A stretch of 8,192 nt of DNA from Bacteroidales bacterium (GTDB lineage: Bacteria; Bacteroidota; Bacteroidia; Bacteroidales; UBA932). Shown piece after piece: positions 1 to 5,439 of the stretch (position 1 is the first letter of the stretch; every line of letters starts with the position of its first letter). The stretch is taken from positions 1 to 8,192 of the forward strand of contig JAEDLO010000068.1 of assembly GCA_016295245.1 (NCBI GenBank), read 5' to 3'. The position numbers and the translations under genes are program-made. Under the pieces are notes generated by a model. That model ran no database searches. It was not told the origin of the DNA and worked only from the letters and a program-made list of their open reading frames with translations.

Positions 1-99
1 AACCGCCTCGAGTGGGACAGGCTCCAGGAGGGCAAAATGCCTGACTTCCACCTCGAAAGGGAGCGCAAGGAGAAGCCCGGCCGGCCGCAGATAGCCTGA
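1..99 (+). CDS. C-terminal end of an unrecognised protein (5' end outside window)
   Basis: Frame 1 is open from the window edge to a TGA at 97-99 and gives 32 residues ending in KPGRPQIA. The tail is highly charged (many E, R and K) and looks like a soluble C-terminus. Its codons and GC content match the housekeeping genes of the window. It ends 8 nt before the stop codon of the convergent dipeptidase gene, so the two genes meet tail to tail. The fragment is too short to assign a family. That it is coding at all rests on the open frame and its neat end before the next gene. Confidence 0.5.
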   Translation, partial: NRLEWDRLQEGKMPDFHLERERKEKPGRPQIA

Positions 100-107
100 T
101 CCGGCTT

Positions 108-809
108 TTAGTAAAGCTTTATCGGGAAATTGAAATAGGTGTCGGGGTATGGCTCTTCGGCAAGAGTGAAGTGCCACCATTCCGATTCAAGGGGGTTGAA
201 GCCGTGACGCAGCATCGCATCGCGCAGGATAGTCCTGTTGGCTTTTTGTGCATCTGAAATATTCTGGTAATCAGGGTGTGACAATTCTCCGAACCAGTCG
301 AAAGGGCCGCCCATATCAAGCTCCTTGCCAGTTGCAATCTCCACAAGAGTAAGGTCAACCGTCGAGCCTCGGCTGTGCCCCGAGAGTTCCATTATGTACC
401 CAAGTTCGAAAAGGCGTGATTTGTCAACGTCAGGATAGAAACTTGGTTTCATCTTGACATCATCAAGATCCTCGGCCCAGCGTACAAAATGGGAAACAGC
501 CTTCTGAGGCCTGTAGGCATCGAATACCTTCAGGCAATAGCCCCGGGCTATGAGTTCGTCGCTCACTTCTTTGAGTGCGCTGGCGGCTTTCTTTGTCATA
601 ATGGCGACAGGGGCCTCGTATCCGTCAACCCTGGCACCTACGAAATTGTAGGTTGAATAATAGCGTATTTCCAGAATGATATCCGGAACAACTTCCGACA
701 AAAGAACGAAGTCCTCCGGCATTTCCGTTTCTGTTCCTGTTGTCTGACGACAGGAAGAGAAAACGGACAATACCGCAAGGAAAACAATGATAAGCCTGAA
801 TCTTTTCAT
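108..809 (-). CDS. VanX-like D-alanyl-D-alanine dipeptidase, lipoprotein (peptidase M15D)
   Basis: This is a zinc dipeptidase predicted to split D-Ala-D-Ala in the periplasm, as VanX/DdpX enzymes do. The 233-aa protein begins with a lipoprotein signal: basic MKRFR, a hydrophobic stretch 6-17, then lipobox FSSC with Cys20 as the lipidation site. The family motifs are in order. DAYRP (97-101) holds the substrate-binding Arg100. SGHSRGSTVD (143-152) supplies zinc ligands His145 and Asp152. EWWH (210-213) supplies catalytic Glu210 and zinc ligand His213. Length fits VanX (about 200 aa) plus the lipoprotein leader. The ATG at 809 is supported by the complete signal peptide. No vanH, vanA or vanRS genes are nearby, so cell-wall dipeptide turnover or nutrient use is more likely than glycopeptide resistance. 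A TATCTTTG box lies upstream on the same strand. Confidence 0.9.
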   Translation of the reverse strand: MKRFRLIIVFLAVLSVFSSCRQTTGTETEMPEDFVLLSEVVPDIILEIRYYSTYNFVGARVDGYEAPVAIMTKKAASALKEVSDELIARGYCLKVFDAYRPQKAVSHFVRWAEDLDDVKMKPSFYPDVDKSRLFELGYIMELSGHSRGSTVDLTLVEIATGKELDMGGPFDWFGELSHPDYQNISDAQKANRTILRDAMLRHGFNPLESEWWHFTLAEEPYPDTYFNFPIKLY

Positions 810-841
810 AATAGCACTGCTTACAAGTATGATACAGGATA

Positions 842-849
842 CAAAGATA
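842..849 (-). promoter_or_regulatory. Predicted -7 promoter box (TATCTTTG) of the dipeptidase gene
   Basis: On the minus strand this reads TATCTTTG, an exact match to the Bacteroidetes TAnnTTTG box. Transcription would start a few bases downstream, leaving a leader of roughly 25-30 nt before the ATG at 809. No good TTTG -33 element is seen about 19 nt upstream, so this is a half-match. Confidence 0.5.
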
Positions 850-870
850 CTTGCATCGCTGCTTGTTTCC

Positions 871-878
871 TATTTTTC
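871..878 (+). promoter_or_regulatory. Weak candidate -7 box for the EVE-like gene
   Basis: TATTTTTC matches seven of the eight positions of TAnnTTTG, with C instead of the final G. It sits about 40 nt before the start at 918. Only a partial TTG (851-853) lies upstream, with shortened spacing. It is the best candidate in the divergent intergenic region, but it is weak. Confidence 0.22.
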
Positions 879-917
879 ACCGGAAAATCTCCTGCTCGAG
901 ATGAAGAGAAAGTCTGG

Positions 918-1325
918 ATGATACCGGCCAACCCGAAATATTATGATGTCGATGGCTGCATTGCCAAATATGGAGAGATTTATTGGCGCCAGCATTACAA
1001 CTTCCAGACTGGAGACACTATCTACATCTATGTTTCAAGCCCTGACAGCAAAGTCAAATACAAGTGCCATGTCGAAGCGCACGACTTGCCGTTCAGTGAA
1101 GAGATTGCAACTGACAAAGAATTATTTGTAAATCCTCAAGACTTTGAAACAACAAGGAATTACAATCGGTTTATGAAACTCAAGGTTCTGGAGAAGACCA
1201 ACTCAGACAAAATGACAATGGTCCACCTGCAGGAACACGGAATGATCCGTCCACCTCAAGGGTGCATAAACCTGTCTCACTCCGGATTTGCAGAACTCCT
1301 GGAATACATTGAGAACAATTTCTAA
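918..1325 (+). CDS. Stand-alone EVE/PUA-like domain protein
   Basis: This is a 135-aa single-domain protein resembling EVE-type members of the PUA superfamily, which bind modified bases in DNA or RNA. Supporting signs are the opening IPANPKYYD (2-10), a tryptophan in the following strand (Trp23, in IYWRQ), the strand GDTIYIYVS (32-40) followed by KVKYKCHVEA (45-54), and a late HGMIRPPQG segment (107-115) before a C-terminal helix. No catalytic motif is seen. The ligand is unknown; related domains occur alone or fused to modification-dependent restriction enzymes, but no nuclease is visible here. ATG 918 is the only ATG, GTG or TTG start in this frame back to the dipeptidase gene. The in-frame codons just before it read K-V-W, which looks like part of the domain, so the true N-terminus may be disrupted. 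The gene looks AT-richer than recA or rlmN. The family call is from pattern recognition, not a search. Confidence 0.72.
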   Translation: MIPANPKYYDVDGCIAKYGEIYWRQHYNFQTGDTIYIYVSSPDSKVKYKCHVEAHDLPFSEEIATDKELFVNPQDFETTRNYNRFMKLKVLEKTNSDKMTMVHLQEHGMIRPPQGCINLSHSGFAELLEYIENNF

Positions 1326-1330
1326 AACGC

Positions 1331-1361
1331 TTTGCGTAATTATTTGAAATCATTATCTTTG
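1331..1361 (+). promoter_or_regulatory. Perfect Bacteroidetes-type promoter (TTTG-N19-TATCTTTG)
   Basis: TTTG at 1331-1334, a 19-nt spacer and TATCTTTG at 1354-1361 match both elements of the Bacteroidetes vegetative promoter at the canonical spacing. Transcription should start around 1365-1368, giving a leader of only about 13-16 nt before the ATG at 1381. It starts 6 nt after the EVE gene stop, so the following gene pair has its own promoter and need not rely on read-through. Confidence 0.78.
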
Positions 1362-1380
1362 CAAAAGAGATAGTACCGCT

Positions 1381-1530
1381 ATGAATACAGAGAGACGCAC
1401 AAAGCCGGTGGTAATCACCAAGACTTCCAAGAAATTGGAGGCTCTCCTAGGACAGTTGAAGGAGCAGAAGCAGACTCAGCAAGCCAAATTGCGTGAGATG
1501 AAGGAGTGTACTTTCAATGTAAAAATCTGA
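1381..1530 (+). CDS. Small basic peptide (49 aa), first gene of a coupled pair, function unknown
   Basis: ATG 1381 follows a perfect promoter and opens a 49-codon frame ending in TGA at 1528-1530. The product is Lys/Arg/Gln-rich. Residues 1-18 are basic (MNTERRTKPVVITKTSKK), and from LEALLGQLKEQ (19-29) to about residue 41 it looks like an amphipathic helix or short coiled coil. There is no signal peptide, membrane segment or recognised domain. Its stop overlaps the start of the next gene (TGATG), a classic translational-coupling arrangement, so the two products are probably made together. The layout of a small basic protein followed by a larger partner resembles toxin-antitoxin or regulator-effector cassettes, but no family match supports that. 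It could also be a leader peptide that sets expression of the downstream gene. Confidence 0.6.
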   Translation: MNTERRTKPVVITKTSKKLEALLGQLKEQKQTQQAKLREMKECTFNVKI

Positions 1531-2027
1531 TGGAAGTATCCTTTGCACTTTCATATAAAGAGGGAAACGAAATAAGAGTTTCCCTCTCTTCGTTTACGGA
1601 GGCAGCTATTCCAGATTTAATCGGGGATCTTGGGGATTGCGAAATAGTTGAGATCAGTCTTATTCGCCAGAGCGGTGATGAGACTGCAGACATTATCACC
1701 TTATCTAAAGTGGTAGAAAGAATCGGAAAGTTCATTGTTGAAAATCCTCACGTCATCTTGTATTACTATTGTGATGAGATGAATGAGATTCCCGGGATGA
1801 GAGCGACTAGAGACATTTCCAGCCCAGAATATCGCAATCATCTATTTTCGTTGTTGTATTCCAAGGGTAGCCGGCAATTTCCTGAATTACATATCGTAGA
1901 TATGCCAATTGTCTTTATTGGTGATGATCATAAGACATTTATCCATCTGATTTATCGTGAAGATCTTCAGGACAAGGCTGATATTATTAAAGATTATCTG
2001 AATGATATTGCTGAAGGGGTGAAATAA
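1530..2027 (+). CDS. Conserved-looking protein of unknown function (165 aa; possibly DUF6169-like)
   Basis: The ATG at 1530 overlaps the TGA of the preceding peptide gene. It is preferred to the in-frame GTG at 1506, which would add eight residues (VYFQCKNL) buried in the upstream gene. The 165-aa product is soluble and alpha/beta-like, with no signal peptide. N-terminal strands are followed by a helix (56-70), a hydrophobic strand VILYYYCDE (75-83), then RDISSPEYRNHLF (94-106) and the terminal helix DKADIIKDYLNDIAEG (148-163). The CD after an aromatic strand, followed by a Y-R-N-H/R-L-F helix, reminds me of Bacteroidetes DUF6169 proteins, which have no known function. That match is from memory and tentative. 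The gene looks AT-richer than recA or rlmN and ends just before a strong bidirectional terminator. Confidence 0.68.
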   Translation: MEVSFALSYKEGNEIRVSLSSFTEAAIPDLIGDLGDCEIVEISLIRQSGDETADIITLSKVVERIGKFIVENPHVILYYYCDEMNEIPGMRATRDISSPEYRNHLFSLLYSKGSRQFPELHIVDMPIVFIGDDHKTFIHLIYREDLQDKADIIKDYLNDIAEGVK

Positions 2028-2054
2028 GATTGAATTGCCCAGCAAAAATAAGAA

Positions 2055-2105
2055 TACAAAAGAGGGCCTTATCAGTCTTTCACTTTTTTGTGACCCTCTT
2101 TTGTA
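2055..2105. terminator. Bidirectional terminator hairpin between convergent genes
   Basis: The arms 2055-2066 (TACAAAAGAGGG) and 2094-2105 (CCCTCTTTTGTA) are a perfect 12-bp inverted repeat around a 27-nt loop. The loop contains a nested TCAC-T6-GTGA hairpin (2080-2093). The GAGGG/CCCTC core followed by TTTT works as a terminator for the 1381-2027 operon. On the other strand the same stem is followed by the T-rich TTCTTATTTTTGC, serving trpS, whose stop codon is 7 nt away. Confidence 0.8.
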
Positions 2106-2111
2106 ATGGCC

Positions 2112-3266
2112 TTACTCAGCCTTTTTGTACTTTTCGCTCTGTTCTTTTATGAGTTCGTCGAGAACGCCTTCGTCGAAGTAGTTGATTCTCATCTGACGCT
2201 TGACAGCGGCGAGGGTGTCGGCGGCTTCGGCGCGAGCGACCTCCGAGCCCTTGCGAAGCACCTCATATACATAAGGAAGATTCTGTTCCAGCTCAGCGCG
2301 ACGCTTTCTGATAGGCTCCAGAGTGTCGTTGAGCACGGCATTGAGGAAGTTCTTTATCATCATATCCCCAAGGCCTCCGGCCCTGTACTGGGCCTTCACC
2401 TCGTCGAGGGACTTGAAGTCAAAGCTGACCTTCTTGCCGTGGAAGCAGTCGCCGAACATCTCGAAGTGCTCAGGACGGCAGAACGCATCCAGATAGGTGA
2501 AGACCGTATTGCCCTCGACCTTGCCAGGATCGCTGACCTGAAGATGGCCCGGATCGGTGTACATACTCTTCACTTTTGCCCAAACCTCCTCGGCGGAATC
2601 CGAAAGATAGATGCAGTTGCCCAGGGACTTGCTCATCTTGGCCTTGCCGTCAGTACCCGGCAGGCGCAGGCAGGCTGCGTTCTCAGGCAGGAGAATCTGA
2701 GGCTCGACCAGAGCCGGGCCGTAGGTTGAATTGAATTTGCGGACGATTTCACGGGTCTGCTCAATCATAGGCTCCTGATCCTCTCCAACCGGCACGCAGG
2801 TAGCCTTGAAGGCAGTGATGTCGGCAGCCTGGCTGATAGGATAGCAGAAGAAGCCCACAGGAGTTCCGGCCTTGTTGTCCGAACCGTCATTGCTCTCCGA
2901 AAAGCCCCTCATCTGGATTTCAGCCTTGACCGTAGGATTTCTCTGAAGCCTCTGGACCGTTACCAGATTCATATAGAAGAAGCAGAGTTCGGTAAGTTCA
3001 CTGACCTGGGACTGGATGAAGATGTTGGTCTTTTCCGGATCAAGGCCGGCTGAGAGATAGTCCAGAGCCACCTCGATGATGTTCTGGCGGACCTTCTCCG
3101 GATTGTCAGCGTTGTCGGTAAGCGCCTGGGCATCCGCAATCATCACGAAAATCTTGTCGAATTCCCCGCTGTTCTGAAGCTCAACCCTGCGACGCAGTGA
3201 GCCCACGTAATGTCCAATATGAAGGCGACCGGTAGGACGGTCGCCTGTCAGAATGATTTTTGCCAT
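2112..3266 (-). CDS. trpS: Tryptophan--tRNA ligase (class I aminoacyl-tRNA synthetase)
   Basis: The enzyme charges tRNA-Trp with tryptophan using ATP in the cytoplasm. The 384-aa protein has the class I signatures HIGH (16-19, within TGDRPTGRLHIGHYVGSL) and KMSKS (210-214). It also has the TrpRS-typical SQAADI (145-150) and GEDQ (161-164). The length exceeds the usual 330-350 aa. Part of the excess is a polar insertion around residues 122-135 (SESNDGSDNKAG) before the GFFCYP strand. As I recall, the opening and the stretch LVTVQRLQRNPTVKAEIQMR (101-120) resemble the TrpRS form common in Firmicutes more than the SGIRPTGNLHLGNYFGA form of Bacteroides. This could be either the only TrpRS or a second copy. 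Its ATG directly follows the recA stop with no gap (TAAATG), so it is co-transcribed with recA and probably translationally coupled. It ends at the shared terminator. Confidence 0.96.
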   Translation of the reverse strand: MAKIILTGDRPTGRLHIGHYVGSLRRRVELQNSGEFDKIFVMIADAQALTDNADNPEKVRQNIIEVALDYLSAGLDPEKTNIFIQSQVSELTELCFFYMNLVTVQRLQRNPTVKAEIQMRGFSESNDGSDNKAGTPVGFFCYPISQAADITAFKATCVPVGEDQEPMIEQTREIVRKFNSTYGPALVEPQILLPENAACLRLPGTDGKAKMSKSLGNCIYLSDSAEEVWAKVKSMYTDPGHLQVSDPGKVEGNTVFTYLDAFCRPEHFEMFGDCFHGKKVSFDFKSLDEVKAQYRAGGLGDMMIKNFLNAVLNDTLEPIRKRRAELEQNLPYVYEVLRKGSEVARAEAADTLAAVKRQMRINYFDEGVLDELIKEQSEKYKKAE

Positions 3267-4295
3267 TTAGTCCTTGATGGTTTTGAGTATTTCCCTGACC
3301 TTTGCCTCAATCTCGTCGCACAGCTCAACATTGTCCTTGAGCAGCTGCTTTACTGCAGCAAGGCCCTGGGTAAGTTTCTGGTCATTGTAGCTGAACCAGC
3401 TTCCGCTCTTGTGGATGATGTCGAATTCGACTGCAAGGTCGACGATTTCCGAGGTGTGGGAGATGCCCTCACCGTAAACGATGTCGAACTCGGCCTTCTT
3501 GAAAGGCGGAGCCATCTTGTTCTTGACGACCTTCACCCTTGTCCTGTTGCCGGTAGCCTCGTCACCGTCCTTGAGCTGGGTGGTGCGGCGCACGTCCAGA
3601 CGCACTGAAGCATAGAACTTGAGTGCGTTGCCACCGGTGGTGGTTTCAGGATTGCCGAACATCACACCAATCTTTTCGCGCAGCTGGTTGATAAATATGC
3701 AGCAAGTGTTTGTCTTTGAGATGTTTGCGGTGAGCTTGCGCAGGGCCTGACTCATCAGGCGGGCCTGGAGGCCTACCTTGTTGTCACCCATTTCTCCTTC
3801 GATTTCCGCCTTCGGAGTGAGGGCGGCAACCGAGTCTATCACCACGATGTCAACTGCACCGCTGCGGATAAGCCCGTCAGCAATCTCGAGGGCCTGCTCG
3901 CCGTTGTCCGGCTGGGATACAAGCAGAGTCTCGAGGTTGACGCCGAGAGCCTTGGCATATGTGCGGTCGAAAGCGTGTTCCGCATCAATCATGGCGGCGA
4001 TGCCCCCGGCCTTCTGAGCCTCGGCGATGGCGTGTATTGCAAGGGTGGTCTTACCGCTGGATTCGGGACCGTAGATCTCGATAATCCTTCCGCGCGGATA
4101 ACCGCCTATGCCGAGGGCGTGGTCAAGCGCTACCGAGCCGCTCGGTATCACCTGCACGTCCCACTCCGGTTCGTCACTCATCTTCATAATGGTGCCCTTG
4201 CCGAAATCCTTCTCAATCTTGTCGATGGTAGCCTGCAGCGCCTTGAGTTTCGCAGCATTCAAATCCAATCCCTGTGTTTCTGTGTCTTTAGCCAT
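3267..4295 (-). CDS. recA: RecA recombinase
   Basis: RecA polymerises on single-stranded DNA, drives ATP-dependent homologous pairing and strand exchange, and promotes SOS-type autocleavage where such regulators exist. The 342-aa protein is full length. Walker A is GPESSGKT (76-83), Walker B is VVIDSVAAL (151-159), loop L2 lies around NPETTTGGNALKF (215-227), and the C-terminal domain starts near residue 270. The tail (CDEIEAKVREILKTIKD) lacks the long acidic extension of E. coli RecA. The ATG at 4295 is followed by a typical RecA N-terminus. No LexA-like operator is visible upstream; instead there is a TATATTTG promoter box and a leader hairpin. The gene leads a two-gene operon with trpS. 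Confidence 0.98.
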   Translation of the reverse strand: MAKDTETQGLDLNAAKLKALQATIDKIEKDFGKGTIMKMSDEPEWDVQVIPSGSVALDHALGIGGYPRGRIIEIYGPESSGKTTLAIHAIAEAQKAGGIAAMIDAEHAFDRTYAKALGVNLETLLVSQPDNGEQALEIADGLIRSGAVDIVVIDSVAALTPKAEIEGEMGDNKVGLQARLMSQALRKLTANISKTNTCCIFINQLREKIGVMFGNPETTTGGNALKFYASVRLDVRRTTQLKDGDEATGNRTRVKVVKNKMAPPFKKAEFDIVYGEGISHTSEIVDLAVEFDIIHKSGSWFSYNDQKLTQGLAAVKQLLKDNVELCDEIEAKVREILKTIKD

Positions 4296-4341
4296 AAAGC
4301 TTTGAATTTTAAATTATTAAGAGTTAATGATAGTTTAAGTC

Positions 4342-4355
4342 CGGGCCGGAGCCCG
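4342..4355 (-). promoter_or_regulatory. 5'-leader hairpin of recA mRNA with UCCG tetraloop
   Basis: On the minus strand this reads CGGGC-TCCG-GCCCG: a 5-bp all-GC stem closing a TCCG loop through a C-G pair, the cUNCGg class of very stable tetraloops. It lies only a few bases after the predicted transcription start (about 4360) and about 45 nt before the recA ATG. The rest of the leader is AT-rich and looks unstructured. It is not followed by a T-run, so it is unlikely to terminate. A role in protecting the mRNA 5' end is an inference. Confidence 0.5.
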
Positions 4356-4365
4356 AAGGTCTTTA

Positions 4366-4373
4366 CAAATATA
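4366..4373 (-). promoter_or_regulatory. Predicted -7 promoter box (TATATTTG) of recA-trpS
   Basis: The minus strand reads TATATTTG, an exact TAnnTTTG match. It predicts a start near 4360 and a leader of about 65 nt. No TTTG is present at the expected -33 position. The box lies about 13 nt from the oppositely oriented box of rlmN, so the two promoters overlap. Confidence 0.55.
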
Positions 4374-4385
4374 AGAAAAAATGTC

Positions 4386-4393
4386 TAATTTTG
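4386..4393 (+). promoter_or_regulatory. Predicted -7 promoter box (TAATTTTG) of the rlmN operon
   Basis: TAATTTTG matches TAnnTTTG exactly, with a TTTA (4362-4365) 20 nt upstream as an imperfect -33 element. The box ends 5 nt before the ATG at 4399, so transcription would begin at or just before that codon, giving a leaderless or nearly leaderless mRNA. The upstream ATG at 4381 would then lie inside the promoter and not be transcribed. Confidence 0.42.
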
Positions 4394-4398
4394 TCCCT

Positions 4399-5439
4399 AT
4401 GAAAGAGAAGTTACTGGGAAAGGACCTCGAGGAGATGAGGGAGGCCGCAATCGCCTGCGGACTCAAGGCATTTGTGGGCAATCAGCTGTGTGACTGGCTC
4501 TATGTCAAGAGGATACGCTCTTTCGACGAGATGACCAACATAGCGAAGGCCTCGCGCGAAAAGCTGGCTGCGAAATACGAGTTGGGCATACGCGAGCCTG
4601 CCGGCAAGGCCGTTTCGAGCGACGGCACGACCAAATATCTCTTTCCCGTCAGCTGTGTCCACGGCGGCGGTGTCGAAGACTCCTATGTCGAAGCCGTGAT
4701 GATACCCGACGAGGACAGGCGCACCCTGTGCGTAAGCTCCCAGGCTGGCTGCAAGATGGGCTGCCGCTTCTGTATGACCGGGCGCCAGGGTTTCCACGGC
4801 AACCTCAGCGCCGCAGACATCCTCAACCAATTTCTCTCCATCGACGAGCCCTGCTCCTTGACAAACACCGTCTTTATGGGTATGGGCGAACCGTTGGACA
4901 ACTACGACCAGGTCAGCAGGGTAATTCGCGTACTGACCGCTCCCTGGGGCTTTGGATGGAGCCCTAAACGCGTGACGCTCAGCACAATAGGCGTCCTCCC
5001 CAAGCTCAAGGAGTACCTCGACGGCCAGAAATGCCATCTTGCGGTCAGCCTCCACGACCCTTTCGGCGAAGAGCGCTTCTCGATTATGCCGGTCCAGAAA
5101 GCATATCCGATCAGGGACGTGGTCCAACTCATCAAGCAATATGATTTCACCGGCCAGCGCCGCGTCAGCTTCGAATACACAATGTTCGCGGGCTTCAACG
5201 ACAGCCTGCGCCACGCGCAGGAACTTCTGCGCCTTCTTGGCAAACTGGAATGCCGGGTCAACCTGATCCGCTTCCACAAAATCCCCGATTTCCCGTATGA
5301 ATGCGCTTCAGACAAGGCGATGGAGCACTTCAGGGACTATCTCAACAATAACGGAATAACATGCACAATTCGCTCATCACGAGGAGAAGACATCCTCGCG
5401 GCTTGCGGAATGCTTGCAGGACGGCACTCGCAGCAGTAG
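4399..5439 (+). CDS. rlmN: Dual-specificity RNA methyltransferase RlmN (radical SAM)
   Basis: RlmN makes 2-methyladenosine at A2503 of 23S rRNA and at A37 of some tRNAs, using a radical SAM and methyl-cysteine mechanism. From ATG 4399 the protein is 346 aa. The radical SAM cluster motif CKMGCRFC gives Cys118, Cys122 and Cys125. The two methyl-transfer cysteines correspond to Cys111 (in TLCVSSQ) and Cys336 (in RGEDILAACG). FMGMGEPLDNY (159-169) is the SAM-binding GGE-like motif. I chose ATG 4399 over the in-frame ATG 4381 because MKEKLLGKDLEEM matches the usual RlmN N-terminus (MK.KLLG..LEEL). The extra six codons also coincide with a promoter box. It is first in a plus-strand operon, its end overlapping the next gene by 79 nt, and is divergent from recA. 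Confidence 0.95.
   Translation: MKEKLLGKDLEEMREAAIACGLKAFVGNQLCDWLYVKRIRSFDEMTNIAKASREKLAAKYELGIREPAGKAVSSDGTTKYLFPVSCVHGGGVEDSYVEAVMIPDEDRRTLCVSSQAGCKMGCRFCMTGRQGFHGNLSAADILNQFLSIDEPCSLTNTVFMGMGEPLDNYDQVSRVIRVLTAPWGFGWSPKRVTLSTIGVLPKLKEYLDGQKCHLAVSLHDPFGEERFSIMPVQKAYPIRDVVQLIKQYDFTGQRRVSFEYTMFAGFNDSLRHAQELLRLLGKLECRVNLIRFHKIPDFPYECASDKAMEHFRDYLNNNGITCTIRSSRGEDILAACGMLAGRHSQQ

Noticed and set aside
93..110. Small hairpin AGCC-TGATCC-GGCT followed by TTTT as a terminator for the first gene
   Set aside because: A 4-bp stem overlapping the stop codon is too weak to call.
108..809. Vancomycin-resistance determinant (vanX)
   Set aside because: The enzyme family is right, but no vanH, ligase or vanRS genes are adjacent, and VanX-like lipoproteins are common in Gram-negative bacteria without resistance.
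1506..1529. GTG start at 1506 for the 165-aa protein
   Set aside because: It would place eight extra residues inside the upstream peptide gene, whereas ATG 1530 overlaps that gene's stop in a standard TGATG coupling.
2106..2729. Plus-strand open frame (207 codons) opposite trpS
   Set aside because: Antisense to the TrpRS catalytic and C-terminal regions; composition is that of a frame shadow, and it starts in the terminator region.
4296..4380. LexA/SOS operator upstream of recA
   Set aside because: No E. coli-type CTGT-N8-ACAG or Gram-positive GAAC-N4-GTTC palindrome is present, and canonical LexA regulation is not expected in this phylum.
4411..5277. Long minus-strand open frame (288 codons) opposite rlmN
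   Set aside because: It lies wholly antisense to a well-supported radical SAM gene. Its translation has no recognisable domain, and long antisense frames are common in GC-richer coding DNA.
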